From Cellvibrio sp. KY-YJ-3 (GTDB lineage: Bacteria; Pseudomonadota; Gammaproteobacteria; Pseudomonadales; Cellvibrionaceae): a stretch of 64,000 nt of DNA. The position numbers and the translations under genes were made by a program. The stretch is taken from positions 3,114,001 to 3,178,000 of the forward strand of contig NZ_CP031727.1 of assembly GCF_008806955.1 (NCBI RefSeq), in the 5' to 3' direction. Under the pieces are notes generated by a model, which worked only from the letters and a program-made list of their open reading frames with translations, was not told the origin of the DNA and ran no database searches. Numbering within the stretch: the first letter of the stretch is position 1; each line of letters begins with the position of its first letter. Below are positions 48,184 to 58,800 of this stretch, piece by piece.

Positions 48184-49164
48184 GTGAGTATCAAACACTG
48201 GTTGCATGAAGCCCGCTTACTGCTCGGTATAGAGCGCAGTACCACCCGTCACGGCGAAAAACTGATTTCCGGGTTGGGGGCTTTTCTCGGGATTCTGGCG
48301 GTTTACTGGGGTACACGCTGGTGTTTCCCGGATGGTTTTATGCACACCGCGGGTACCCTGATTATGGTGACCTCTATGGGTGCGACCGCCGTGCTGCTGT
48401 TTGCTGTGCCGCAGGGTGCCTTGTCCCAGCCTTGGGCCGTGATTGGTGGCCATCTGCTGTCGGCCTTGGTGGGAGTTACTTGTCAGCAGCTAGTGCCGGA
48501 TCAAACCTGGACACCGGCTTTAGCTGTGGGCTTGGCGGTAGCGGTAATGCACTATGCGCGCTGTATGCATCCTCCCGGCGGCGCCACGGCACTGGCCGCC
48601 GTTATTGGCGGGGCAGAAATCTACAAGCTCGAATATTTTTATCTAGTGGCACCCATCCTGATCAATGTGGTCAGCATCATGGCAATGGCTATTGCATTTA
48701 ATGCTTTTTTCCCTTGGCGTCGCTATCCGGCCCATTTAACCCGTCGGCAAATTGCCAAACCCACAGTTACTGCTGAGCGTCAGTTCGAACTGACCCAGGA
48801 AGATTTTTCTGCAGCGATGGAACAGCTGAACTCCTACGTGGATATCACCGCTGAAAATCTCACTCAGTTACTGGAGCTGGCAAAGCAACACGCAGAAAAA
48901 AACATCACCCACCCGGAGCAAATTATTCCCGGGCATTTTTACAGCAATGGCAAACTGGGGAACTTATGGAGCGTGCGTCAGGTCGTAGACGCCGCCAACC
49001 ATGCCAACGCCAATAAAGACCAAGTGATTTTTAAAGTGGTGGCGGGGGCGGGCGGTTATGCCACCGGGATTTGCTTGCGCAGCGAATTTCGCCAATGGGC
49101 GCGCTATGAAGTTATTCCTCAGCCTAATGGCCACTGGAAAAAGCTGACCGATGACGATGTATAA
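48184..49164 (+). CDS. HPP-family integral membrane protein with C-terminal soluble domain
   Basis: 326 residues from the GTG at 48184, chosen because GGAG lies 8 bases upstream; a GTG at 48166 is possible. The first ~180 residues hold four or five membrane segments with the HPP-family core (MVTSMGATAVLLFAVPQGALSQPWAVIGGH and CMHPPGGATALAAVIGG, with the His-Pro-Pro that names the family). Some members transport nitrite. The C-terminal ~130 residues are soluble and mostly helical, with no motif I recognise. It diverges from the copper operon and may share its control region. Confidence 0.85.
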   Translation: MSIKHWLHEARLLLGIERSTTRHGEKLISGLGAFLGILAVYWGTRWCFPDGFMHTAGTLIMVTSMGATAVLLFAVPQGALSQPWAVIGGHLLSALVGVTCQQLVPDQTWTPALAVGLAVAVMHYARCMHPPGGATALAAVIGGAEIYKLEYFYLVAPILINVVSIMAMAIAFNAFFPWRRYPAHLTRRQIAKPTVTAERQFELTQEDFSAAMEQLNSYVDITAENLTQLLELAKQHAEKNITHPEQIIPGHFYSNGKLGNLWSVRQVVDAANHANANKDQVIFKVVAGAGGYATGICLRSEFRQWARYEVIPQPNGHWKKLTDDDV

Positions 49165-49342
49165 ATCCCATCAAACACATGAAGAGTCTGCGTTAACTAT
49201 TACAATTTCCAACAAATTTAGGGTGTGTACCCAGAGTAGTACAGGATAAGATGCCGTCATCCTAACTGGGTGTAACCACGTCCACTTAGCTATAAAAATT
49301 AATTATTTTCATTATTTATTTTGTCATCGAGGTTTATCGACC

Positions 49343-50146
49343 ATGCGTTTCAATTCCATTGCAGTTGCACCTTCCACCTTGCTTAAACACACCATTGCCG
49401 CTGTTTGCCTGAGCGCTGGTGTATTGATGAGTCAATTAGCAGCCGCTACTACGGTTCAATTTCAAACTGTGATGGGTGATTTTGAAGTTAACCTTTATGA
49501 CAAAACCACACCTAAAACCGTCGCTAACTTTTTGGCCTATGTGAATGCTAATGCCTATGCAAATACGGTTATTCATCGCTCAGTAAGCGGGTTTATTGTG
49601 CAGGGTGGTGGTTTTAAATATGTCACCACAGATAAGTTGGAAGCAATCACAAAAAACGCTGCAGTGGAAAATGAACCTGTGTATTCCAACGTGCGTGCGA
49701 CCATTTCTATGGCAAAAACGCCTAACAACGCTAACAGTGCGACAAACCAATGGTTTATCAACCTGGCCGACAATTCATCCAATCTTGACAGACAAAATGG
49801 TGGCTTTACTGCATTCGGCGAAGTGACCAGTGGCATGGATGTCGTGCTCGCCATCGCAGGTGTAACTCGTTTCAACTTTAATTCCGACTTTACTGAGCTT
49901 CCTTTGCGTAATTATTCTGCTGATGATTACAAAGCGAAAAAACCGGTAAGCGACCAAAATTTTGTAATGATCGAAAATGTCGTCGTGTTAAATGCGGACC
50001 CGGATACTGCAACCAGCCTTAATCCACCTAAAAACACCCTCATAACCGAAAAGGATGATGGCGGTAGCGGCAGCTTGGGTTTACTTTCCCTGCTTGCACT
50101 GGGTTTGCTTGCGCTGGGCCGTAAAACCCTGTTGAATAAGGCCTAA
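49343..50146 (+). CDS. Exported cyclophilin-type peptidyl-prolyl isomerase with GlyGly-CTERM-type tail
   Basis: 267 residues. Signal peptide TIAAVCLSAGVLMSQLAAA. The cyclophilin domain (~38-215) has YDKTTPKTVANFLAYV, VIHRSVSGFIVQGGG (catalytic Arg region), ISMAKTPNNANSATNQWFIN and FTAFGEVTSGMDVV. The end, DDGGSGSLGLLSLLALGLLAL followed by GRK, fits a GlyGly-CTERM signal (Gly-rich stretch, hydrophobic helix, basic tail), suggesting rhombosortase processing after type II secretion. It would fold secreted proteins at or near the cell surface. No rhombosortase gene is in the window. Confidence 0.88.
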   Translation: MRFNSIAVAPSTLLKHTIAAVCLSAGVLMSQLAAATTVQFQTVMGDFEVNLYDKTTPKTVANFLAYVNANAYANTVIHRSVSGFIVQGGGFKYVTTDKLEAITKNAAVENEPVYSNVRATISMAKTPNNANSATNQWFINLADNSSNLDRQNGGFTAFGEVTSGMDVVLAIAGVTRFNFNSDFTELPLRNYSADDYKAKKPVSDQNFVMIENVVVLNADPDTATSLNPPKNTLITEKDDGGSGSLGLLSLLALGLLALGRKTLLNKA

Positions 50147-50169
50147 CTTATCAACAAGAGGGATGCAGT

Positions 50170-50550
50170 GTGATTACATACTTGTATTGGATAACGGTTA
50201 TCGCCGTTGCTGTTTTTGTTTTCTGGGGAATCGGCCGCTACTTTAAATGGAAAGCGGGCGCCATCGGCGGGCTGACAATACTGATCATCGGCTGGGGGAT
50301 GTATTTCTTCCACTATGAGCAGCACTTTGTAAAGAACTTTGGTGGCGTGATGTCGATTGACGTTCCCAAGGGTCAAATGCACATGGCGGCAACCTGGAAA
50401 GACGATAACCTGTGGATCGAAAACTACGACCCGGCAACTAATACCTGTATTTTTAGTGAATATTCAAAGGGTAGTTTGTTGGAAGGTCGGGTAACGATTA
50501 AAAACTGTAATCCACTGATGCCAAAAGCAGAGGCACCTGCCGCTGAGTAA
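50170..50550 (+). CDS. Small membrane protein of unknown function
   Basis: 126 residues from a GTG with GAGGGA before it. Two membrane segments (YWITVIAVAVFVFWGI and GLTILIIGWGMYFF) precede an ~80-residue soluble domain (QMHMAATWKDDNLWIENYDPATNTCIFSEY). No family recognised. It follows the cyclophilin gene by 23 bp and may be cotranscribed with it; a terminator hairpin follows. Confidence 0.65.
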   Translation: MITYLYWITVIAVAVFVFWGIGRYFKWKAGAIGGLTILIIGWGMYFFHYEQHFVKNFGGVMSIDVPKGQMHMAATWKDDNLWIENYDPATNTCIFSEYSKGSLLEGRVTIKNCNPLMPKAEAPAAE

Positions 50551-50571
50551 TTCACTGCGCTAATAAATGAA

Positions 50572-50602
50572 ACACAAAAGGGGCCTTGCGCCCCTTTTGT
50601 GT
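50572..50602 (+). terminator. Hairpin terminator after the small membrane protein gene
   Basis: Perfect 12-bp stem ACACAAAAGGGG/CCCCTTTTGTGT around a 7-nt loop. The T-run is inside the stem, so efficiency is uncertain; the stem may act in both directions. Confidence 0.65.
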
Positions 50603-50759
50603 TTCCAGAATACACAGTCTTATCACCGATGAACTGGGCGCCAAGCATAATTAGATTTTTTTAAAATATAAGCCACAGTTTTTCTTGCGAGAGAGTGTTT
50701 TAGCACTAGCCTTCAAGCATGAGGAGTGTAAATTCTCCTGTTGTTATAGAGGGTAAACT

Positions 50760-51764
50760 ATGAGTTTTATTCATAGCATGCGGCAGTCTCTGATCTTGTT
50801 TTTATTGATTCTTGCAAACAGTGCTCCAGCAGCATTTGCAGCGCAAACGGTCACTGAAAAAACCTGCACGGCAATCCAAAATGCAATCAATAAATTGCCT
50901 TCGGCTGGCGGTGAAGTGTTGTTGACCAGCGGCACTTATACCTGCACCCATCCCATCGTGCTCGATAAAAGTCACGTCACCTTACGTGGTCGTGGTACCG
51001 CAACAGTACTACGCCTGGCTGATGGAATTAACGCACCTGTCATTGTGATGGGGCAAACTGAAAACGTTCCGAGCAGATCAATTCATTTTGTGAGCGTTAG
51101 CGATTTAATGATTGATGGTAATAGAGCAAACCAATCATCAGAATGTATGGGTGGCCCCTGCAGTGACCAGTTTCCTTTGCGCAATAACGGCATAAGTATT
51201 CGCCGCTGTATTGATTGCAGTGTGCAGTCGGTAGTCGTTTTTGGTGCTATGTCGGGCGGCTTGGTGACAGAACTCGGTTGTCGCCGTTTGCGAATTCGCG
51301 ATTACACCTCTTATGACAATGAATTTGATGGCTTGGCAGGCTACGAAACCGAAGACAGTAGTTTTTCCGGTATTTACCTTTACAACAATCAAGCTGCTGG
51401 GATATCTACCGATATCAAATTCAACAATAATAAATTTTTTGATGTCACTATCACTAACAATAAAACGGTCGGCATTTTTATGCGTGATTCATTGGATAAT
51501 TCGTTTACCAATTTGCATATAAGCGACAGTGTGCAGCATGGAATTTTTCTGGCACAAGTAAACCATGACCCGACGACAGGTGCGACTGGCAATACATTTA
51601 CCGGTGTAGTGATTAGTCGCTCCGGAGGGGCTGGCATGATCGCGAACGATGCATCCTGTGTAAATAATATGATGGTTGGTGCGCAGTTTATTAATAATCG
51701 CCACGGCTGTATCAGTGAGGCATCGTCGGGATTGGTGGAAAACGTTGGAACTATTTGTCGTTAG
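50760..51764 (+). CDS. Secreted right-handed parallel beta-helix protein
   Basis: 334 residues with a signal peptide (SLILFLLILANSAPAAFAA) and a GAGGG ribosome site. The sequence has the pectate-lyase-superfamily opening (CTAIQNAINKLPSAGGEVLLTSGTYTC) and then many short beta-coils ending in Asn or Asp ladders (VTLRGRGTATVLRL, NNQAAGISTDIKFNNNKFFDVTITNNKTVGIFMRD). Several Cys pairs are present. It may be a lyase, hydrolase or epimerase of acidic polysaccharides; catalytic residues cannot be placed. Own terminator downstream. Confidence 0.75.
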   Translation: MSFIHSMRQSLILFLLILANSAPAAFAAQTVTEKTCTAIQNAINKLPSAGGEVLLTSGTYTCTHPIVLDKSHVTLRGRGTATVLRLADGINAPVIVMGQTENVPSRSIHFVSVSDLMIDGNRANQSSECMGGPCSDQFPLRNNGISIRRCIDCSVQSVVVFGAMSGGLVTELGCRRLRIRDYTSYDNEFDGLAGYETEDSSFSGIYLYNNQAAGISTDIKFNNNKFFDVTITNNKTVGIFMRDSLDNSFTNLHISDSVQHGIFLAQVNHDPTTGATGNTFTGVVISRSGGAGMIANDASCVNNMMVGAQFINNRHGCISEASSGLVENVGTICR

Positions 51765-51862
51765 TAGAAAACTAACAGTAGATTAAAAATTATTTTTGCA
51801 AGCTATGGCTTAGCCATCAACGCAATCGCCCTGTGTGTGTAAATGGATGTACGTTGAGTCAG

Positions 51863-51892
51863 CGCGCGACCCTATTGGTCGCGCGTTTTTTT
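51863..51892 (+). terminator. Terminator after the beta-helix gene
   Basis: CGCGCGACC pairs with GGTCGCGCG around CTATT, followed by seven T. Confidence 0.92.
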
Positions 51893-51947
51893 GCAGAAAT
51901 TGAGCAAATGAAATTATCTTTTGGGGATTATTTGAATCAACGGGGGC

Positions 51948-52637
51948 TTAGTTTTCTACGCTAGGGAGAAAACGATAGCCAACACCGGGTTCTGTTTCGA
52001 TATAGCGGGGGTTGGATGGGTCATCACCGAGTTTGGTGCGCAAGCGAGCGATAAAAATACGCAGGTAATGGGTGTCTTCCACATGAGTGCCGCCCCATAT
52101 TTCGCGCAGCAATTGTTGTTGGGTTACCAAACGTCCAGCGTTATTAATCAAGCGCTTTAATAATTCAAATTCTTTGCGCGATAGCTTGGTAGCCTCACCA
52201 TCCACCGTTAATTTACGCTCTTGTAAATCGATCACTACCCGCTCATCCTGAAATGTATGCACACTTTCTACGCTTGGGCCAAAGGCTTTAATCAACCCGC
52301 GAATACGGGCCAGCAATTCCTGAATGCCAAAGGGTTTCACTACGTAATCATTGGCGCCAGTATCAAGCGCCTGCACAATTTCAGATTCGCGGTTACGTAC
52401 AGAGAGCACAATAATTGGCTGGTGGAAAAAGTCGCGCAATTTTTTCAGCACTACCTGACCATCCAGATCGGGCAACCCCATATCCAGAATAATCAAATCC
52501 GGGCCAATTTCAGCCGCCAATGCCAAACCTTGGCGCCCCGTATCGGCCTCAAGAATAGTATAGCCTTGGGCGGTGAGGCCGATTTGTAAAAAGCGACGAA
52601 TTTGCGGTTCATCGTCGATAATCAATATTTTACTCAT
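51948..52637 (-). CDS. kdpE: KdpE-like response regulator (OmpR family)
   Basis: 229 residues from the ATG at 52637, which is preceded by GGAG; the longer frame to 52661 lacks this. Receiver domain with acidic pair in LIIDDEPQIRRFL, phospho-acceptor Asp in LIILDMGLPDLDG and Lys in VVKPFG. The C-terminal winged helix (LSRKEFELLKRLINNAGRLVT, DTHYLRIFIARLRTKLG, GVGYRF) binds DNA. The closest well-known family member is KdpE, controlling potassium uptake. The partner sensor and TrkH are encoded upstream on the same strand; no kdpFABC is in the window. Confidence 0.9.
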   Translation of the reverse strand: MSKILIIDDEPQIRRFLQIGLTAQGYTILEADTGRQGLALAAEIGPDLIILDMGLPDLDGQVVLKKLRDFFHQPIIVLSVRNRESEIVQALDTGANDYVVKPFGIQELLARIRGLIKAFGPSVESVHTFQDERVVIDLQERKLTVDGEATKLSRKEFELLKRLINNAGRLVTQQQLLREIWGGTHVEDTHYLRIFIARLRTKLGDDPSNPRYIETEPGVGYRFLPSVEN

Positions 52638-52715
52638 GATGGCTCCATTGCAGTGAGGCAAAGTATAAACAGCACTGCGCTGAATCAGTGTTATATCGCT
52701 GTTAAATTTAGCGGT

Positions 52716-54239
52716 TTAATGCTCTTGTTGATCTTTTTTGTCTTCGCTTTCAGTGATGGGCAGTTCGATTCTAACGCAGCAGCCTGGATTTTTTTTATCG
52801 GCCAATCGGCGTGGGTTAGCATGAATACTGACTTTGCCACCGTGAGCCATGATCATACCCTGGCATATCGTTAAGCCCAAGCCGCTGCCAGATCTACGTC
52901 TGTCACCTTTTTCGGCCGTATGGAAACGCTCAAATACCTTTTCACGTTCATCCTCGGGAATGCCTGTTCCCTGATCGCAAATCGTAATAATTATTTTGTC
53001 TTGTTCTTTAAAGCAATCTACATCAATGCTGGCGCCCTTGGGTGAGAATTTGATTGCATTATCGATAACATTGAAGATTGCCTGTTCAAGGAAGGCAGTG
53101 TGCACATACAGCGGTGGCAGGTTAGGGCTGATGTCGTACTTTAAATCATTGTGTATTAGCAAAGGTTTCAAGCGTTTTTTAACAACACTGATGATCTCTT
53201 CAACACTAACCCAGTCACATTCCAGTTGGAGATGACCAAAACCAAGCTTGGTCATATCCAATAAATTTTGTGTGTATCGGTTGAGCCGCTGCGCTTCTTC
53301 CAAAACTGTTTTTAGCAGCTCTGTTGTCTCTTCTTTATTCAAATGATCGCCAAACTCAATTACCGTAGAGGTGGCGCCAATCATGGTTGTTAGTGGAGTA
53401 CGAAAGTCGTGTGATACCGAGGATAATAGCGCAGAGCGCAGTAATTCATTTTCTTTGGCAATTTTTTCCTTTTCCAAATCGGCGGCAAGTCGTGTTCGCT
53501 CCAAGGATATATTTACTTGATGCAGAAGTAGCAGAAAAATATCTTTGGGTAAATATTGAATATTCTCGATAGAAATTTTTAACAGCCCGATAACTTGTCG
53601 GGTGTTATAGAGAAAGTACACATCATGCTCTTGTTCCAGCTCAGGGATTTTTTTAATCATCTCTGGCGTTAAGCGTAGCTCTAACAATTCCTCAAGATAA
53701 GTTTTGCGCAGGTTGGTCATACGCCGGATCATTGGGTGGGTAGCCCAATTATCACCATGAATAATCAGTACACAATTTTCTTTCCACGGTTGCAATGCCT
53801 CGCGCATTGCATTGACAACATCGTCGGTATTCAGGGCTTTTGGCAGTTTTTCGAGCAATTCCAATTCAATGTCTGTCATAAATTCGCGCATACGAATTTT
53901 TTGCACATTTTTTTTGTGTTTGGTGGCCATGTAACCAACAAGCACTGAAGTAAGCAAAAATAACAGAATCGTTAATAGATCCTCATCCTGATGGATCATT
54001 ATTGATCTATGAGGAGGCGCAAAGAAAAAACTAAACGCAAAGAAACTTGATAGGGCATTAATAATTGCCAATTCCACCGTTACATTGATGGCAATAAAGA
54101 CCACCATCACAATGTACAGCAAGGGCACATTAGTTTTTGGTAGGTAATCGGTAATAAGAAATGCGAGCGGTGTTAATAACCAGGGAAATAAAATCCCAAT
54201 GGGGTATGCAAAGCGGCGTAGGGTTTTTTCAATGATCAT
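52716..54239 (-). CDS. KdpD-like sensor histidine kinase lacking the N-terminal KdpD/USP region
   Basis: 507 residues from the ATG at 54239, whose A is the last base of the trkH stop (TAATG). Four N-terminal membrane segments (~10-105) form a DUF4118 KdpD-type sensor module. A GAF-like region follows (~110-260), then the kinase: H-box SSVSHDFRTPLTTMIG, N-box FNVIDNAIKFSPKG, G-boxes CDQGTGIPEDE and RSGSGLGLTICQGM. Full KdpD carries ~390 residues of KdpD and universal-stress domains before DUF4118; these are absent. It likely signals to the KdpE-like regulator downstream. Confidence 0.88.
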   Translation of the reverse strand: MIIEKTLRRFAYPIGILFPWLLTPLAFLITDYLPKTNVPLLYIVMVVFIAINVTVELAIINALSSFFAFSFFFAPPHRSIMIHQDEDLLTILLFLLTSVLVGYMATKHKKNVQKIRMREFMTDIELELLEKLPKALNTDDVVNAMREALQPWKENCVLIIHGDNWATHPMIRRMTNLRKTYLEELLELRLTPEMIKKIPELEQEHDVYFLYNTRQVIGLLKISIENIQYLPKDIFLLLLHQVNISLERTRLAADLEKEKIAKENELLRSALLSSVSHDFRTPLTTMIGATSTVIEFGDHLNKEETTELLKTVLEEAQRLNRYTQNLLDMTKLGFGHLQLECDWVSVEEIISVVKKRLKPLLIHNDLKYDISPNLPPLYVHTAFLEQAIFNVIDNAIKFSPKGASIDVDCFKEQDKIIITICDQGTGIPEDEREKVFERFHTAEKGDRRRSGSGLGLTICQGMIMAHGGKVSIHANPRRLADKKNPGCCVRIELPITESEDKKDQQEH

Positions 54240-55690
54240 TATGCCCGCCAAAATGCAGGGGTGAACAATACAATTATCGTCAAGAACTCAAGACGCCCGA
54301 GCAGCATTCCGGCAGACAAGGCCCACTTTGCGGTATCGCTCAGGCTGGAGAAGTTGCCCGCAGGCCCAATTATGTCGCCCATGCCGGGGCCAACGTTCAT
54401 GACTGCCGTAGCAGCGCCTGAAATACTTGTCACCATATCCAATCCGGTAAATGCGAGAATCACAGCAATAACGACCAGGCAGGCCGCCATTAAGCACATG
54501 TATGAAATGGAGGAGGCGATAATTTCCGAGCTAATTAATCGGCCGTTATAACGTCGGCTGATAATTGCTCGGGGGTGAATGGCGGTAATGATTTGCTCTT
54601 TTACCAGCCCGGCAAAAATCTGCAAGCGGAAAACCTTAATACCACCGCTGGTTGACCCGGAACAGCCGCCAACAAACATTGCAAAATAAAATACTACGAA
54701 TGCAATTGGCCCCCAGAGTTGATAATCACCTGAAGCAAAACCTGTTGTGGTGACAATAGATACCAAGTTGAAACCTGCCATAGTCAGTGCCTGAAATGGC
54801 GACATCTGCTCAGTAATAATCAATTGGATGGTAAGCAGCAGTGTCATGATGACCACAATCAATAACAGGCCGCGCACTTGAGTGTCTTCCAGCACGATAA
54901 AGCGGTGATTAATTAACATGCGTACAAAAAGCACAAAAGGAAATGCACCGGCGAGCATAAAAATAATGGCGATCCAGTGCAGTATCAAGCTATCAAATTG
55001 GGCAAAGGACGAATCCGATGTGGAGAATCCGCCAGTCGATACAGTTGCCATTGAATGGTTGATAGCGTTAAAAAAATCCATTCCAGCTAACCAATAAGCG
55101 AGGCAGCAGAGAATAGAGAGGCCAATATAACAATAGATGATCATCGCCATTAAGCTGCGTGCACGGGGCATGGCTTTGTCAGACCAGTCTGAGGATTCGG
55201 TTTTAAACAAGCGCATCCCGCCCACTCGCAAAAAAGGTAAGACGGCAATCGCCATACCAATAATACCTACACCACCAATCCAGTTGAGTAGGGAGCGCCA
55301 GAGCAATATGTCTTTGGGTAATTGATCCAGTCCCACCATTACCGAGGAGCCTGTAGAGGTAACACCGGATACCGCTTCAAAAACAGCATCAGCCAATGTC
55401 AGTGGGTGATCGATCATAATAAAGGGTAGTGCGCTAAACAGTGAGACACCAGTCCACGCGGCGCTAGTAATTAAAAACACCTGGCGTGGCTGCATAAAAT
55501 CCAGGCGCGATTTTTTACCGATCAGAAGAAAAACAATACCGACAAGGCTGGTAATGGTCGCCGAAGAGAAAAAAGCCAGTTGGTTGTCGCTATTGTAGGC
55601 AATGGAGAGCGCCAGAGGCACCAGCATGAACAGCGCAAGAATATTAAGGATTGCACCCAGAATAAGTAGTGTTGGCCCCAGTAATTTCAT
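54239..55690 (-). CDS. trkH: TrkH/KtrB-type potassium uptake channel subunit
   Basis: 483 residues from the ATG at 55690; a longer frame to 55723 is open. About ten to twelve membrane segments with four pore loops: TSTGSSVMVGLDQ, STGGFSTSDSSF, TTTGFASGDY and the last around AVMNVGPGMGD, each centred on the selectivity Gly. It also has GGCSGSTSGGIKVFR, typical of TrkH. It takes up potassium together with TrkA, which is not in the window. It heads an operon with the KdpD/KdpE-like pair. Confidence 0.93.
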   Translation of the reverse strand: MKLLGPTLLILGAILNILALFMLVPLALSIAYNSDNQLAFFSSATITSLVGIVFLLIGKKSRLDFMQPRQVFLITSAAWTGVSLFSALPFIMIDHPLTLADAVFEAVSGVTSTGSSVMVGLDQLPKDILLWRSLLNWIGGVGIIGMAIAVLPFLRVGGMRLFKTESSDWSDKAMPRARSLMAMIIYCYIGLSILCCLAYWLAGMDFFNAINHSMATVSTGGFSTSDSSFAQFDSLILHWIAIIFMLAGAFPFVLFVRMLINHRFIVLEDTQVRGLLLIVVIMTLLLTIQLIITEQMSPFQALTMAGFNLVSIVTTTGFASGDYQLWGPIAFVVFYFAMFVGGCSGSTSGGIKVFRLQIFAGLVKEQIITAIHPRAIISRRYNGRLISSEIIASSISYMCLMAACLVVIAVILAFTGLDMVTSISGAATAVMNVGPGMGDIIGPAGNFSSLSDTAKWALSAGMLLGRLEFLTIIVLFTPAFWRA

Positions 55691-55841
55691 AGTTCTCAAC
55701 TTTAGCAAAGTGAAGTGCCACAAGACGGCGCATTCTAAACGCTATGTTGTCGGGAGCCTATGGCCGGTTACTATATATTTCGTAAAAACCGCGTCTTAGA
55801 AAATACAAAGTAAATACCGGCACAGGGCTTCTGGATATAGA

Positions 55842-58800
55842 TTAGTAGGGTTGGGTAATCTCCGCAAAAATCAGCGTGACATAAAGGTTAACAATGTGGG
55901 GGGATTGCTCAAGGAAGATCATCAGGTCGCTGTCCACACCACGGTTATGTACAGGTGCCCTACGATCACGTATATAGCGCTCAGCAGCTAGCTCTAATAC
56001 TTCAAGGAACACCACCGGTTCACGAAAGCGCACCTGTGGGTTGGTAATACAGAATTGGGTATAGGCATAGAGCGCCTCTATTACTGCACATTTATAGAAA
56101 GCAGGGTAGAGCTGATGGGTGAGTTGATCGATATGGTGGGCAAAACTTTCTTCGCCGGGCGTCATAGAACGGCGAATGGTTTTACAGTCCAAATAAAAAC
56201 AACTGCCATCCGGGTTACAAAATACCAGCTGTTCGGCAAACATAAGGCTGTGCCATATGTCTTTCAGGAAGTTATCGTCAAAATGGGTGATCAAGCCACG
56301 TGCGGTACGCCACTCTTGCCAATCATTGTCTACCGCATCAGAAAGTATTGAGTTTTCATCATTGGGATCTGCCAAATGATGGATAGGGTAAGGTGTAATA
56401 TGGTTAATTTCTTGCGAGAATACTTTTTTACGCGATGTCAGAATCGCACGGATTTTTTTATAGAGCCGCGCCGGGGACTGAAGCCCTAACCACTCCACCA
56501 TGCTCACATCTTCAGCATCACCTTTATCCATACCGCAGAGCAGCATAAAGTTCCGTAATTGCACAGAGTGCAAACCATCAAATAATTTTGGCTCGGCGCG
56601 AATTAACGAGCCAATACCGGAAATTAATTCTTGCACCAAGGTGCGCTCTAATAAATCTGGAAAAAGTTCACGTACACTTTCAAAATAAGTTGCATTTGAA
56701 AATGATTGGTCAACTTTAATTTCCGTATGATCATTGTCACCCACAGAGATAATCAGGTTGCGCGCTGCCAGTAAAGTAAGGCTATCGGCAAGGTCAATCA
56801 GCGTATAACTTAATTGTGAAAAGCAAAAACGCGATAACAGCCAATAGTTCATTTTTTGAGAGCGATAGAAAAAGTCACGAATCAACTCTTTTAGTGTAAT
56901 TACAGTGCCACTTGCGCCCACGTTGTCGGTTAATTTTTTGGTGCTCACATAGGCCGAAAACTTTCTAAAAGTAATAATGTCGCTTTCGGTATAGAAATGT
57001 TCGAGCAATGCGGCGGCAACCGGCTCAAGCTGTGATGGCTGCAGCGCATCATCTGTTGAGTAGCTGGCCAAAACCTGTTGGCTCATGGATGGAATATGAA
57101 AGTGCGGGATGGTTAGTGTATTTACGCGCGATGCACGATAAGCCAAATTGGCAGATGCATATCCAACATATTCTTGTTCATTCCGCAATTGATAATTGCG
57201 CAAGGTTTGAAATAATAATTCACTGTTTGGCACCTTATTCAGACGGTGATCTACCAACAAAGTAAAAACAGCAACTTCCGAACTCAACCAGTTCTTGTGA
57301 ATAAATGCAATTTCTTGTGTGAGTGTTTCAATAATCCACTCGGCATCGTACCGACGATAATCTTCACGTTCACTTTGCAGCCATGACAGGCTCAAATAAA
57401 CCTTGTTATTAATTTCATAGGTCTGCGATGAGGCCAAGCTTTGCACACGTCTACGTGGCCTGCCGGTCAAGCCCAAAGCTTTGTTTTCACCGACATGTGC
57501 ATAAGCCTCCATCAAGCTCGATGCAGATACCACTCCCATAGGTTTAATATCCTGCAGGCTTTCAGCAATAACACCGTGCTTGGATAAGTTTTGTTTAATT
57601 GCCTCATTTTCTGTGAGCACAACCAAAGCAATATTGGATTTAATAAAGCGGGTAGAGCGACGACGCATTTTTAACGGATCAAGATCATCCGGGCTCACTA
57701 AACCTTCATCAAGCATTAACCCGGTCAAAAATAAACTTTGGGCCCAGACCAAAGGGATATTTTCGTTAGGGACCCGTGTTTGTGAGCGTGGATTACGTTT
57801 TTCCGCCTCAACATTTTCCAATGGTAAGTAATAAAGTTCAGGCAATAGACCTATACCATTTACATCCACCATGAGCGATTCAAGTTTTTTACGATAATAT
57901 TTTGCTGTCGCTTCACTGCCATCAAACAACGCGGTGATATACAGATAGGTAAAAAACAACGGCCATTCGGATTCTACATGGGCAAAATTTCCCAGCTCGT
58001 CGTGTTCGTAATAAATACGTGAGCTTTCTTCCAGCACAGTTTGGTGGCCGTCCCATAAAAAACGCTTGCAACCGTAGTTTCCGCCGAGCTTGGTTAAAAT
58101 CGAATCGCGGGTTTGGGTCGCCAGGGTTTCTTTACCAACGGCAAATGCTGGAAACCCGATAATGCTGAGCAGTGCACTGTCAGTTTCCTTGGATAAGGAC
58201 TCGCGAGGCAAAAGGGAGGTGAGGGTGGTTCTGGCAAGTGAAATTGCATCTGCAATTACATGAATAGTTGCACGCGGATCGCCATGCTTGCCAAACAGAT
58301 TAAATTTATCCAGCGCCTGTAGCGCCGCTTTGGCCATTCCCACAGAACTGGCATTGATTTCAGTTTTACCATTATTAACTTTGTTGCCGCGCTCCCAAAT
58401 CCCATAGTCGGGTGTTCGATAAGCACTGGCGATGTAATAAACAAGATTTTGGACAAAATCCACTTCATCGTAGGTGCAGACAATCCGTAAACCGGACGCA
58501 CTCATTTGTGCCAACATCAATAGAAAAACAGAGGTTGCATCTATCTGCAAATGTCCCCATGCGTCATCTGCTACAACGGGTAAACCCGTGGCGGTATCAT
58601 ATTTCGCGTGTAATGCATCACCGTTATCTAACGAGTGCTTGAAGGCCTCAACTTTATTGGCCTGGCGCATCATGGACTGCAATAGTCCACGCATCAGTTT
58701 TATGGTGGATTGCTCGAGCAGATCGCTTTTATAGGTTTCGCCTTGGTGTTTGAAGGCCATCGCTAGCGACCAGACGCTGATAATGGAGTACACGTTATCG

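Noticed and set aside
49228-49275. Imperfect nested inverted repeat upstream of the cyclophilin gene
   Set aside because: Outer arms pair only partly and inner arms are 5 bp; weaker than expected of a real RNA element.
51948-55690. Complete Kdp potassium operon
   Set aside because: No kdpF, kdpA, kdpB or kdpC is encoded; the transporter present is TrkH.
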